Assembly: GCF_024055725.1 (NCBI RefSeq)
Contig: NZ_JAMXMX010000009.1
Coordinates: forward strand, 124,001-188,000
DNA from: Actinoallomurus spadix
Lineage (GTDB): Bacteria > Actinomycetota > Actinomycetes > Streptosporangiales > Streptosporangiaceae
Reading direction: 5' to 3'
DNA: 64,000 bases
A program made the position numbers and the translations under genes. Shown here piece by piece: positions 40,699 through 49,458 of the stretch (positions are counted from its first letter, which is position 1; every line of letters begins with the position of its first letter). The notes under the pieces were generated by a model, which searched no databases, had not been told where the DNA came from, and was given only the letters and a program-made list of their open reading frames with translations.

Positions 40699-42378
40699 TC
40701 AGACCTCGACGATCACCGGGATGATCATCGGGCGGCGGCCGAAGGTCTCGTTGACCCAGCGGCCCACCGCGCGGCGTACGAGCTGCCGGAGCTGGTGGAT
40801 GTCGTTGATGCCGTCGGCGGCCGCGGTGTCCAGGACATCCTCGATGCGCGGGATGACCGGCTCGAAGCTGTCGATGCCGGCCCCACGCGCGTGGATCTCC
40901 GGGCCGCCGAGGGGCTTGCCGCTCTCGGAGTCGACCACGACGACGATGGAGACGAAGCCCTCGTCGCCGAGGATGCGGCGGTCCTTCAGCGACGTCTCGG
41001 TGATCTCACCGACCGACAGGCCGTCGACGTAGACGTACCCGGCGCGGACGGCTCCGGCGACCTGCGCCTTGCCGTCCACCAGGTCGACCACCACGCCGTC
41101 CTCGGCGATGATGATGTTCTCGTGGGGGACGCCGGTGAGCTCGGCCAGCCGGGCGTGCGCGCGCAGGTGACGCCACTCGCCGTGGACCGGCATGAAGTTG
41201 CTCGGCCGGGTCATGTTCAGGACGTACAGCAGCTCACCGGCCGGGGAGTGGCCGGAGACGTGCACGAGCGCGTTGCCCTTGTGCACGACCCGCGCGCCCC
41301 AGCGGGTGAGGCCGTTGATGACGCGGTTGACGGCGTTCTCGTTACCGGGGATGAGGGACGACGCGAGGATCACCGTGTCGCCCTCCTCGATCCGGATCTG
41401 GTGGTCCCGGTTGGCCATCCGCGACAGCGCCGACATCGGCTCGCCCTGTGAGCCGGTGCAGACCAGCACCACCTTGTCCGCGGGCAGGTTGTCGATCTCC
41501 TTCTGGTCGACCATGATCCCGCCGGGCACGTTGAGGTAGCCCAGGTCCCGGGCGACGCCCATGTTGCGCACCATCGACCGGCCGACGAGGCAGACCTTGC
41601 GGCCGCAGGCGTGCGCGGCGTCCAGGACCTGCTGGACACGGTGGACGTGCGAGGCGAAGCAGGCGACGATGACGCGCTTCTCCGCCACGCGGATCACGTC
41701 GCTCAGGACGACGCCGATGTCGCGCTCGCTGGTGACGAAGCCGGGGACCTCGGCGTTGGTGGAGTCCGACAGGAGAAGGTCGATGCCCTCGGCGCCGAGG
41801 CGGGCGAACCCGCCGAGGTCGGTGAGCCGGCCGTCCAGCGGCAACTGATCCATCTTGAAGTCGCCGGTGGCCAGGACCAGGCCCGCCGGCGTACGGATCG
41901 CGACCGCGAGGGCGTCGGGGATGGAGTGGTTGACCGAGAGGAACTCGCAGTCGAACGGTCCAAAGGACCGCTGGTCGCCCTCGGCGACGCGGACCAGGAC
42001 CGGCTTGATGCGATGCTCGGCGAGCTTGGCCTCCAGCAGCGCGAGGGTCAGCCGCGAGCCCACGACGGGGATGTCCGGCCGCTCGCGCAGCAGGTACGGC
42101 ACGGCGCCGATGTGGTCCTCGTGTCCGTGGGTGAGGACCACCGCGTCGACGTCGTCGAGACGGTCCCGGATGTAGTCGAAGTCCGGCAGGATCAGGTCGA
42201 CGCCGGGCTGCTCGGTCTCGGGGAACAGCACGCCGCAGTCGACGATCAGCAACCGGCCGTCGTACTCGAAGACCGTCATGTTGCGGCCGATCTCGCCGAG
42301 GCCGCCGAGCGGCACGATGCGCAGGCCGCCCTGGACGAGCGGTCGCGGCGCACCGAGACCGGGATGCGGATGACTCAT
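40699..42378 (-). CDS. rnj: Ribonuclease J
   Basis: 559 aa metallo-beta-lactamase/beta-CASP nuclease. The metal site HGHEDH (about residues 80-90), then VNHSIPDAL, ATGDFKMDQLP, the beta-CASP stretch VIVACFASHVHRVQQVLDAA, and HVSGHSPAGELL are all present. RNase J has 5'-3' exonuclease and endonuclease activity in mRNA and rRNA processing. The N-terminus is read as MSHPHPGLG (ATG at 42378); an ATG two codons earlier is possible. It is downstream of dapA in the conserved order. Confidence 0.95.
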   Translation of the reverse strand: MSHPHPGLGAPRPLVQGGLRIVPLGGLGEIGRNMTVFEYDGRLLIVDCGVLFPETEQPGVDLILPDFDYIRDRLDDVDAVVLTHGHEDHIGAVPYLLRERPDIPVVGSRLTLALLEAKLAEHRIKPVLVRVAEGDQRSFGPFDCEFLSVNHSIPDALAVAIRTPAGLVLATGDFKMDQLPLDGRLTDLGGFARLGAEGIDLLLSDSTNAEVPGFVTSERDIGVVLSDVIRVAEKRVIVACFASHVHRVQQVLDAAHACGRKVCLVGRSMVRNMGVARDLGYLNVPGGIMVDQKEIDNLPADKVVLVCTGSQGEPMSALSRMANRDHQIRIEEGDTVILASSLIPGNENAVNRVINGLTRWGARVVHKGNALVHVSGHSPAGELLYVLNMTRPSNFMPVHGEWRHLRAHARLAELTGVPHENIIIAEDGVVVDLVDGKAQVAGAVRAGYVYVDGLSVGEITETSLKDRRILGDEGFVSIVVVVDSESGKPLGGPEIHARGAGIDSFEPVIPRIEDVLDTAAADGINDIHQLRQLVRRAVGRWVNETFGRRPMIIPVIVEV

Positions 42379-42493
42379 CGCCACGCCCCTTCGCGGGTTC
42401 GCACGGGGGCGTGGTCATGCGCGTTGGTCACGCGCCCTCCTACCTATTCAGCGGCTCGCCTCTCCGGCGATGCCTGGGGAACCTGTGGTCCGC

Positions 42494-43432
42494 TCACGGA
42501 CCCTCCACGATCTTGACGCCGCCGGCGATGAGGTCCTCGCGCAGCGCGGCGGTGAACTCCGGCGTCGCGTCCACCAAGGGCGGGCGGACGGTGCCGCCGG
42601 GCAGCCCGAGCAGGGACAGCGCGGCCTTGGTGGCGATGACGCCCTGGGTGCGGGTCATGATGGCGGTGATGACGGGCACGAGCCTGCGGTGGATCTCCGT
42701 GGCGCGCCGGACGTCGCCGCCGAGGAACGCGTCGATCATCTCGCGCAGGTCGGCGCCGACGACGTGGCCGACCACGCTCACGAACCCGACGGCGCCGACC
42801 GACAGCCACGGCAGGTTCAGCGCGTCGTCACCGGAGTAGAAGGCCAGGTCCGTCTCGGTCATCAGCCTGGAGGCCCCGAACAGGTCGCCCTTCGCCTCCT
42901 TCACCGCGACGATGCGCGGGTGGCCGGCGAGCCGCAGCAGCGTCTCGGGCGCGATGGCCGTACCGGTACGGCCGGGGATGTCATAGAGCATCACCGGCAG
43001 GCCGGTCGCGTCGGCCACGGTGGCGAAGTGGCGCGCGAGTCCTTCCTGCGGCGGCTTGTTGTAGTACGGGGTGACGACCAGGAGGCCGTGGGCGCCGGCC
43101 TGCTCGGCCTGGCGCGCCAGGCGCAGCGTGTGCTCGGTGTGGTTCGTGCCGACGCCGGCGACGATCGTCGCGCGGTCGCCGACCGCCTCGAGGACCGTGC
43201 GCAGCAGGCGGTCGTCCTCCTCGTCGCTCGTCGTCGGCGACTCCCCCGTCGTCCCGCTGATGACGAGGCCGTCGTTGCGCTGCTCGTCCACCAGGTACGC
43301 GGCCAGACGCGCCGCCCCGTCGTAGTCGATGGTGCCGTCGGCGGCCATGGGGGTGACCATCGCGGTCAGCATCCGCCCGAAGGGCGCGGATTCGTCACGT
43401 CCCTGCGGCAGGGCGTTCGTGCTGGGTGCCAT
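42494..43432 (-). CDS. dapA: 4-hydroxy-tetrahydrodipicolinate synthase
   Basis: 312 aa class-I aldolase condensing pyruvate with aspartate semialdehyde, the first step of the lysine/diaminopimelate branch. The Schiff-base Lys is in RIVAVKEAKGD. The catalytic Tyr lies in LLVVTPYYNKP, and the GTTGESPT substrate loop is intact. Its partner dapB is also in this window, about 18.5 kb away on the same strand. Transcription continues toward rnj. Confidence 0.95.
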   Translation of the reverse strand: MAPSTNALPQGRDESAPFGRMLTAMVTPMAADGTIDYDGAARLAAYLVDEQRNDGLVISGTTGESPTTSDEEDDRLLRTVLEAVGDRATIVAGVGTNHTEHTLRLARQAEQAGAHGLLVVTPYYNKPPQEGLARHFATVADATGLPVMLYDIPGRTGTAIAPETLLRLAGHPRIVAVKEAKGDLFGASRLMTETDLAFYSGDDALNLPWLSVGAVGFVSVVGHVVGADLREMIDAFLGGDVRRATEIHRRLVPVITAIMTRTQGVIATKAALSLLGLPGGTVRPPLVDATPEFTAALREDLIAGGVKIVEGP

Positions 43433-43845
43433 GTTCCGAACTTACCGGGCATCGGCGGTGGCCGGGAGCCGCGGGGACCTCCGTGTCGCCCCGCCCGGCC
43501 CTCGTCCCGGAGCGCGGGACGGCCCGTGCCGGCGGGCCCTCGGACCCGCCGGTACGGCCGTGACGAGGAAGACGCCGCCAGAACACGCTCGGGGGTACGC
43601 GTTCTGACGACGTCACCTTCAGCATCGGAATTCAGAAAACCGGCGTTACCGGAGAACCTTGACGGCCTCTCGTACGTTGGAGTGATTGGGACGGGGTTCC
43701 GCCGGGGTCTGGCGGGGCTGGCGGAGCTCCTCCCGGCGGAGGATGCGCGCCTCGGTGGCAGGGGTCTGGGGCTCTCCGCGCCGGTCACCCACCCGACCGG
43801 CGCACCGGCCACCGAGGCGCGCGCATCCGCGCCTTCGCCCGCCCG
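43433..43845. other. Gap upstream of dapA, with a hairpin
   Basis: A 413-bp stretch without a supported gene. It holds a hairpin at 43525-43556: CGTGCCGGCGGG pairs with CCCGCCGGTACG (one mismatch), loop CCCTCGGA, with ACGGCC/GCCGT extending the stem. This could be the terminator of the small gene upstream or part of the dapA leader. DNA at about 43600-43690 is lower in GC and is the likeliest dapA promoter region. No thyX gene is found here, although it often neighbours dapA. Confidence 0.5.
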
Positions 43846-44037
43846 TCAGGCGTCCTGCCGGGCGTCGAGATGCTCACGCAGCTTCAGCTCGAGCTCTTCC
43901 CTGCTCGGCGCGCGCAGGCACTCGTTGCGGCGTACCGCCCACCAGTGCCCTGAACCCCCGAGCCCGAACCGCCAACCGGAGTAAACGGCCGTCAGCTGCT
44001 GCAGCTGAAGGGCCGTCCCCTGGACAGTGTCCTCCAT
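43846..44037 (-). CDS. Small conserved-looking protein of unknown function
   Basis: 63 aa. The translation MEDTVQGTALQLQQLTAVYS, then GWRFGLGGSGHWWAVRRNEC and SREELELKLREHLDARQDA, suggests a short beta-hairpin with exposed Trp/Arg and a C-terminal helix. Similar small proteins, in which a W-x-(7-10)-W-A/T-RR motif is followed by a helix, often accompany XRE/Scr1-type regulators in actinomycetes, but no such regulator is adjacent. A GGGAGAG ribosome site is 8 nt from the ATG at 44037; an ATG two codons earlier directly abuts it. Function unknown. Confidence 0.5.
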   Translation of the reverse strand: MEDTVQGTALQLQQLTAVYSGWRFGLGGSGHWWAVRRNECLRAPSREELELKLREHLDARQDA

Positions 44038-44368
44038 GTGCATCTCTCCCGAACCTCCCACACCGCCAGCCGAGGCGATCCGCGCCACGGTCGCCGGAAA
44101 TCCTTCCCCGCGTGAGGACGAATCGACCACATGGCCGCGAGCGGTCAGGAGGCCTGCGGGGAAGGTGCTTCACCTGCGAAGACGAGTCATTTAATCAGCT
44201 TTTGCGGCATGTATCGCAAGGGTCAGATTTAGTTGTCCGCCGGCGTCCCGCCCGCACTGACGGACGGTTGCCGCGCGCGTACGGTGGGAAGTGGCCGTAC
44301 GTCCGCCTGCGCGTTCTCGCCCGGACAAGAGTCAGCGCGGTCCACCCGGGCGCCCGGCGCGCCTCCCC
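44038..44368. other. Gap with an AT-rich promoter-like stretch
   Basis: 331 bp. Around 44188-44230 the DNA drops sharply in GC (ATTTAATCAGCTTTTGCGG, with TTGCG and CGCAA arms nearby). On the minus strand this gives a plausible promoter for the small gene that ends at 43846. The rest is GC-rich with no supported gene. Confidence 0.45.
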
Positions 44369-45385
44369 TCATCCGGGTCGGCGCGGTTCACCCAGCCACC
44401 CGGCGCGGTACGCCGCCCACTCCCGGTCGTCCGTCGTCCAGTCGGCGTAGATCGCGACTCCGTACGGCCGCCGGGGCGGGCGGCGCAGCCGCGCGACGCC
44501 CTGCCGCACACCGCGCAGCGCGGTGGGCAGGTCCTCGGCCCACGGGGTCGGCGACCGGTAGGTGGGCACCCCCATGAACACGGTCACGCGGTCCCCGATC
44601 AGCGAGAGCGTCCGCTCGGTGTGGTGGGCGAAGTGCCATCCGGCGAGCGCCCGGGTCGGCGCCTCCGAGTCGTACGTCATGATCGCCACCTGGTCGACGC
44701 GGTCCGCGACCGCCGTCAGGTACGCCGCCGTCGGGCGCGGCGGATAGTGGGCCGCCCCGCGCGGCAGCACGAGGCGGAACAGCGGCTCTGTCCGGTCGGT
44801 GAGCCCCGGCTGCTCCAGCGCGACCGACAGCAGCCGCCCGCGGGCCCGGGTGAGCTCCCGGGTGCGCGTCAGGAGGTCGAGGAAGTCCCGGTCACCGGGG
44901 TAGACCGGCTCGATGTCGTAGTGGATGCCGGCGAAGCCCGTGTCCAGGAGGGCGCGGTCGGTGTCCAGGATGTTCGCCCGCGTCGCCGCCGCGCGCAGGT
45001 TCAGGGGGCCGCCGCCGGAACGCTCGACCTGCCCGACGTACGCCTGGGCGCGCACGCCCGGCGCGAGCCGGCGCAGCGCCGCGAGCAGTTCTCCCGCGTG
45101 GGCGTACCGCGCCGGCGGGATCCTCCCGTCCCCGGTCAGCGGGCCGACGTGGAAGAAGACGTCGGTGATCCGGCCCCGGGCGAGGGTGCCGGCGAGCGCG
45201 CGATACTCGCCCTCGGTGTGCGCGTCCCCCGCCCACTGGTGCCGGGCCCACAGCGCGTTGGCGGTGCCGCCGTACACCGGCGGTTCCGGCTGCCAGCGGA
45301 ACCAGGCGTACCCGAAGAAGATCACCGATGCGCCGAGCAGGGTCGCGCAGACCCACGCCACCGCGCGGACGAGTCGCCGCGTCAT
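44369..45385 (-). CDS. Membrane-anchored GH18-like (TIM-barrel) protein
   Basis: 338 aa with one N-terminal membrane anchor (AVAWVCATLLGASVIFFGYAWF) and an extracellular domain. Two elements point to a GH18-like barrel: GFAGIHYDIEPVYPGD, equivalent to the DxxDxDxE strand-4 motif with the Asp-x-Glu end kept, and VDQVAIMTYDSEAP, equivalent to the strand-6 MxYD. The N-terminal strand ITDVFFHVGPL also fits. The preceding Asp residues of the chitinase motif are not conserved, so activity on chitin is doubtful. A role in wall or surface polysaccharide processing is possible. Single gene. Confidence 0.68.
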   Translation of the reverse strand: MTRRLVRAVAWVCATLLGASVIFFGYAWFRWQPEPPVYGGTANALWARHQWAGDAHTEGEYRALAGTLARGRITDVFFHVGPLTGDGRIPPARYAHAGELLAALRRLAPGVRAQAYVGQVERSGGGPLNLRAAATRANILDTDRALLDTGFAGIHYDIEPVYPGDRDFLDLLTRTRELTRARGRLLSVALEQPGLTDRTEPLFRLVLPRGAAHYPPRPTAAYLTAVADRVDQVAIMTYDSEAPTRALAGWHFAHHTERTLSLIGDRVTVFMGVPTYRSPTPWAEDLPTALRGVRQGVARLRRPPRRPYGVAIYADWTTDDREWAAYRAGWLGEPRRPG

Positions 45386-45497
45386 GCCCCTCCTTGATCA
45401 GGAGTTCGGACGCCCTGGACCGCCCGCGGGTTCGCCGAGGCGCGTGATCAGCGTTCGGCGGCGCCGGCCCGGCACGTACGGTCGGCGCCGGCCGAGG

Positions 45498-45974
45498 TCA
45501 GCTCGGCTCGGACCGCAGGCGGGCGAGCGTCTCCGGCGTCAGCCGCCGGGCCAGCGTCTCGAGCAGGGCGGTGACCTCGGCGACCTCCTCGGGTTCGTCG
45601 GTGCCGAGGGCGGCGGCGAGGGCGCCGTCGATGGTCGTCGCGCGGACCACCGACACCCGTTCGGACGCCTGGGGCGCCTGCCGGACGAGCATCCGCCGCC
45701 GGTCCCGGGGGTCGGGCTCCGTCACGACGGACCCGGCCTCGCGCAGGCGGGCGACGGAGCCTGAGACCTGGCTCTGCGGCAGGCCCGTGCGGGCGGCGAT
45801 CTCGCCGATCGCGCTGCCGGGGTGCGCCAGGATGTCGCTCGCCACGATCAGGACCGTCCGGACGCTGGTCGAGTACTCCGGCAGCCCCTCGGTCGGCATG
45901 GCCTCTTCGCCGATCTTCATCAGCGTCCTGCCCAGCAGGAACAACTCAACTCCGTTCACCCGGCGAGAATACAT
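45498..45974 (-). CDS. MarR-family transcriptional regulator
   Basis: 158 aa. The winged helix reads SAIGEIAARTGLPQSQVSGSVARLREAGSVVTEPDPRDRRRMLV, with flanking helices for dimerisation. It is divergent from an alpha/beta hydrolase gene that starts 80 bp away. The AT-rich repeats between them are the probable operator. The start could also be a later GTG or ATG codon, since no clear ribosome site precedes the ATG at 45974. Confidence 0.78.
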   Translation of the reverse strand: MYSRRVNGVELFLLGRTLMKIGEEAMPTEGLPEYSTSVRTVLIVASDILAHPGSAIGEIAARTGLPQSQVSGSVARLREAGSVVTEPDPRDRRRMLVRQAPQASERVSVVRATTIDGALAAALGTDEPEEVAEVTALLETLARRLTPETLARLRSEPS

Positions 45975-45979
45975 CGGAA

Positions 45980-46005
45980 AAGATGCATCTATCTTGATAC
46001 ATCTG
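45980..46005. promoter_or_regulatory. Candidate MarR operator (GATGCATC/GATACATC repeats)
   Basis: AAGATGCATCTATCTT is near-palindromic, and GATGCATC recurs as GATACATC 14 bp on. It is the only AT-rich island between the divergent MarR and hydrolase genes and overlaps the likely promoters of both. Confidence 0.6.
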
Positions 46006-46053
46006 TTTCGATGGTTTACGGTCGTGATCATCGACCTGATCGAAGGAGCGCAC

Positions 46054-46881
46054 ATGAAGACCGCCACCTCCGCCGTTCCGGGAGCCACGCTGTACTACGA
46101 GATCCGCGGCGCCGGCCCGCTGCTGCTCGTCCTCCAGGGCGGCGACGGCGACGCGGGGCGCAACGCCGACCTCGTCCGCCGGCTCGCCGACGACTACACC
46201 GTGGTCACCTACGACCGCCGGGGGCTGTCCCGCAGCCGCCTCGACGACCCCGAGGCACCGGTGACGCTGGAGACCCACGCCGACGACGCCCACCGCCTCC
46301 TCGCCGAGCTCACCGACCGCCCGGCCCTGCTGTTCGGCTCCAGCTTCGGCGCCCTCGCCGGCCTCATGCTGGCGCGCCGCCACCCCGAGCAGGTCGACAC
46401 GCTGGTGGCCCACGACCCGGCCACCGCCCGCCTCCTGGACGACGCCGGAGTGGCCCGGATCACCGGGGAGCTCGCCGACCTCGACGAGATCTACCGCCGC
46501 GACGGCGTCCTCGCCGCGCTGAAGCGCCTCGGCGAGATCGTCGCCGCCGACTTCACCGACCGCGAGCCCGACGCGGGCCTCCCCGAGCCGCCCGACGCCC
46601 AGCGCCTCGCCAACCTGGAGTTCTTCTTCTCCCGCGACGTCACCGCGATGGTCGAGGCACCGTTCTACCCGGCCGACGCCACCGCGCTGAAGGAGTCGCC
46701 GGTGCGGGTCGTCACGGCCGCCGGCCGCGCCTCCCGGCGCATCTGGAACTACGACTGCGCCCAGGCGCTGGCCGCCCTCCTCGGAACCGAGATCGTCGAG
46801 TTCCCCGGCGGCCACACCCTCTCCACCCACCCGAAGGCGTTCGCCGCCCGCCTCCACGAGGTCCTCACCGACCGCGGATGA
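46054..46881 (+). CDS. Alpha/beta-fold hydrolase
   Basis: 275 aa. It has GATLYYEIRGAGPLLLVLQGGDGDAG (oxyanion region), YDRRGLSRS, the nucleophile elbow LFGSSFGALAGLML (Ser about 99) and a C-terminal EFPGGHTLSTHPKAF with the catalytic His. The Gln-Gly-Gly in place of His-Gly near the oxyanion hole is common in this subgroup. The ATG has a GAAGGAG ribosome site. It is divergent from, and likely repressed by, the MarR protein. Confidence 0.83.
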   Translation: MKTATSAVPGATLYYEIRGAGPLLLVLQGGDGDAGRNADLVRRLADDYTVVTYDRRGLSRSRLDDPEAPVTLETHADDAHRLLAELTDRPALLFGSSFGALAGLMLARRHPEQVDTLVAHDPATARLLDDAGVARITGELADLDEIYRRDGVLAALKRLGEIVAADFTDREPDAGLPEPPDAQRLANLEFFFSRDVTAMVEAPFYPADATALKESPVRVVTAAGRASRRIWNYDCAQALAALLGTEIVEFPGGHTLSTHPKAFAARLHEVLTDRG

Positions 46882-46908
46882 GCGCTCCCGCGTACGGCGG
46901 CGGGCACG

Positions 46909-46983
46909 ACGCTCGGTAAAAACTCGCGATCCCGTCCCTTTCGGCGCGGTTTGCCGCCTTCCGCGGGAACCTTTGCCGAGCGT
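46909..46983. repeat. 12-nt inverted repeat in the convergent hydrolase/EamA gap
   Basis: ACGCTCGGTAAA and TTTGCCGAGCGT (one mismatch) flank a 51-bp segment. It could be a long-loop terminator for either gene or the terminal repeats of a tiny inserted element. No target duplication is obvious. Confidence 0.45.
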
Positions 46984-46999
46984 TCCGGTGGGTTCGCCG

Positions 47000-47971
47000 T
47001 CAGCCCTTCCCGGCCGCGCCGTGCGGCACCGCCTCGGAGGCGCCCGCCGGGCGGGCCGGGGCGGCGGCGCGCGCGACACGGGCCCGCTGGGCGACGAGGA
47101 CGCAGACCAGCACCCCGGCCGCCGCGGCGACCGTGCTCACACCGGCGGCCTCGCCGAGCAGCAGCCACGACCAGAGGAGGGTGAGCAGCGGCTGGGCGAG
47201 CTGCACCTGACTCGCCCGCGCCACCCCGGCCTTCGCGAGCCCGGCGTACCAGGCGAAGAACCCGAGGAACATCGACACACCCGACACGTACGCCAGACCG
47301 GCCACCACCGCGCCACTCCAGTGCGCCGTGGTCTCCGCGAACAGCACCACCGTGACCGGCACCGTGATCGGGGCCACGAGGACGAGCGCCCACGACACCA
47401 CCTGCGGGCCGGGCATCTCACGGGCCAGCCGGCCGCCCTCGGCGTATCCCAGGCCGCAGGTCACCAGCGCGCCGAACAGCAGCGCGTCGGCGAGTGAGAA
47501 GCGCCCCACCCCGTTCCGGAGGGTGAACGCCACGACGAACGCCGCACCCGCCAGGCTCGCCGCCCAGAAGACGGGAGAGGGACGCTCACCCGCCCGCACG
47601 ACGGCGAAGACGGCGGTCGCCACGGGGAGCAGGCCGACCACCACGGCGGCGTGGGACGAGGAGGACCCGTGGGCCAGGGCGAGCGTGGACAGGACCGGGA
47701 ACCCGAACACGATGCCGAGGGCGACCACGGCCAGGGAGGCCCACTGACGTCCCCGTAGCCGCCGGGCCCGCATCAGCCGCAGCGCGACGGCGGCGAGGAC
47801 CGCGGCGATCCCGGCCCGCCCGATGCCGATCAGGTACGGGTCGAGGCCGCGCAGGGCGAACTCGGTGGCCGGAAGCGTGAAGGAGAAGGCGAGGACGCCG
47901 AGCGCCGCGGCGCCGAACCCCGCGGGCAGCGCTACCGCGCTCCGGAGCGTAGCGTTATCCTGATTTCTCAT
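47000..47971 (-). CDS. EamA-family (DMT) transporter
   Basis: 323 aa with ten predicted membrane helices in two EamA repeats (for example VLAFSFTLPATEFALRGLDPYLIGIGRAG and SQVQLAQPLLTLLWSWLLLGEA). Relatives export amino acids or metabolites; the substrate is unknown. The N-terminus is read as MRNQDNATLRSAVALP. Its ATG shares the CATG at 47969-47972 with the ATG of the divergent MocR gene. Many EamA genes are controlled by a divergent MocR-type regulator, which fits here. Confidence 0.85.
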   Translation of the reverse strand: MRNQDNATLRSAVALPAGFGAAALGVLAFSFTLPATEFALRGLDPYLIGIGRAGIAAVLAAVALRLMRARRLRGRQWASLAVVALGIVFGFPVLSTLALAHGSSSSHAAVVVGLLPVATAVFAVVRAGERPSPVFWAASLAGAAFVVAFTLRNGVGRFSLADALLFGALVTCGLGYAEGGRLAREMPGPQVVSWALVLVAPITVPVTVVLFAETTAHWSGAVVAGLAYVSGVSMFLGFFAWYAGLAKAGVARASQVQLAQPLLTLLWSWLLLGEAAGVSTVAAAAGVLVCVLVAQRARVARAAAPARPAGASEAVPHGAAGKG

Positions 47972-49370
47972 GAACAACGATAGCAGTATCGCCGGTCTCG
48001 CCCAGGAGCTGCGGGCCGAGATCGCGAGACTGCGCCCTGGCGACCGGCTGCCCTCCAGCCGGTCGCTGATGAGCCGGCACCAGGTCAGCCCCGTCACCGT
48101 CGCCCGCGCGATCCGGCTGCTCGCCGCCGAGGGCCTCCTCGTCGCCCGGCCCGGCAGCGGCACGTACGTCGCCGAGCGGCCGCGGCCGGCACCGGCCGAG
48201 CCGGCGGATCTGGACTGGCAGGCGGTGGCCCTCGGCGACCGCACCGTCGACGCGGAGGGCGTGGTGGGTCTGCTCTCCCAGGCGCCCGAAGGAGTGATCG
48301 CGCTCAGCGGCGGCTATCTGGCGCCCGCCCTGCAGCCCGTACGGGCGCTGGCCGCGGCGGCCGCGCGGGCGGCCCGCCGGCCGGACGCGTGGGAGCGCCC
48401 GCCCCTCTGGGGCCTGCGCGACCTGCGCGAATGGTTCGCCCGTACGGCGGGCGGCGACGTCACCGCGGCCGACGTGACCATCACCAGCGGCGGGCAGAGC
48501 GCGATCGGCCTGATCCTGCGCGCCCTGCTGCCGCCCGGCGCCCCGCTCCTCGTCGAGTCGCCGACCTACCTCGGCGCGCTCGCCTCGGCACGCGCCGCCG
48601 GACTGCGGCCCGTGCCGGTGCCGATCGACGACCAGGGCCTGCGCACCGACCTGCTGGCCGACGCGTTCGCGGCGACGGGAGCGCGTGCGCTGTTCTGCCA
48701 GCCGACGTTCCACAACCCCACCGGCACGGTGCTGTCGCGCCCGCGCCGCGAGCAGGTCCTGGACGTCGCCCGCGCGGCGGGCGCGTTCGTGGTCGAGGAC
48801 GACTACAGCCGTCACCTGGCGATCGACCCGCCTCCCCCGCCCCTCGTCGCCTCGGACCGGGACGGCCGGGTCGTGCACATCGCGTCACTCACCAAGATCA
48901 CCGCGCCGAGCCTGCGGGTCGCCGCCGTGATCGCCCGGGGAGCCGTCGCCGAGCGCATCCGTTCGGCGCAGGTCGTCGAGTCGTTCTTCGTCGCCCGCCC
49001 GCTCCAGGAGACCGCCCTGGAGCTGGTCACCTCCTCCGCCTGGCCGCGCCACCTGCGCACCGTCGGAGAGGAGCTGCGCCGGCGGCGTGACGCGCTCACC
49101 ACCGCGCTCGCGGCGGCCGGCCTGCGCCCCGCCGTCCGGCCGCACGGGGGCCTGCACCTGTGGGTCGGCCTGCCGGAGGGCGTCGACGACGTCGCGCTCG
49201 CCGAGGCCGCGCTGCGGGCCGGCGTCCTGGTCAGCCCCGGACGCCGGTACTTCCCGGCGGAATCGCCGAGGCCGCGCGTGCGGCTGAGCTACGGAACGGC
49301 GGCCGGCGAGACGGAACTCGCCGAAGGCGCCGCCCGCTTCGCCCGGATCCTGGCCGCGACGGCCCGCTAG
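47970..49370 (+). CDS. MocR-type GntR/aminotransferase transcriptional regulator
   Basis: 466 aa. An N-terminal GntR winged helix (LRPGDRLPSSRSLMSRHQVSPVTVARAIRLLAAEGLLVARPGSGTYV) is fused to a fold-type-I PLP aminotransferase domain. The PLP lysine is in ASLTKITAPSLRVA, and FCQPTFHNPTGTVLS and VVEDDYSRHLAID are also present. MocR proteins sense PLP or amino-acid adducts and usually regulate a neighbouring gene. Its start codon overlaps that of the divergent EamA gene. Confidence 0.9.
   Translation: MNNDSSIAGLAQELRAEIARLRPGDRLPSSRSLMSRHQVSPVTVARAIRLLAAEGLLVARPGSGTYVAERPRPAPAEPADLDWQAVALGDRTVDAEGVVGLLSQAPEGVIALSGGYLAPALQPVRALAAAAARAARRPDAWERPPLWGLRDLREWFARTAGGDVTAADVTITSGGQSAIGLILRALLPPGAPLLVESPTYLGALASARAAGLRPVPVPIDDQGLRTDLLADAFAATGARALFCQPTFHNPTGTVLSRPRREQVLDVARAAGAFVVEDDYSRHLAIDPPPPPLVASDRDGRVVHIASLTKITAPSLRVAAVIARGAVAERIRSAQVVESFFVARPLQETALELVTSSAWPRHLRTVGEELRRRRDALTTALAAAGLRPAVRPHGGLHLWVGLPEGVDDVALAEAALRAGVLVSPGRRYFPAESPRPRVRLSYGTAAGETELAEGAARFARILAATAR
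47978..47991. promoter_or_regulatory. Inverted repeat at the MocR/EamA start
   Basis: CGATA-GCAG-TATCG, 5-bp perfect arms, within the first codons of the MocR gene and just upstream of the EamA start. It could be the MocR operator, placed inside coding sequence because there is no intergenic space. Confidence 0.4.
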
Positions 49371-49458
49371 AACCCGTCTCGACGCGGCGCTTCGAGACGG
49401 CCGTGGCGCCCGCCCACCACCGGTGATGGAAGTACGCTGGTGTCGAGACGGAGGGCGC

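Noticed and set aside
43686-44450. A 254-codon plus-strand frame between dapA and the GH18-like gene
   Set aside because: The translation is low-complexity Arg/Pro/Ser with no domain and overlaps the better-supported 63-aa gene on the other strand.
46909-46983. Inverted repeat considered as a MITE
   Set aside because: Only 75 bp, with no flanking target duplication and no second copy noticed; a long-loop terminator is equally likely.
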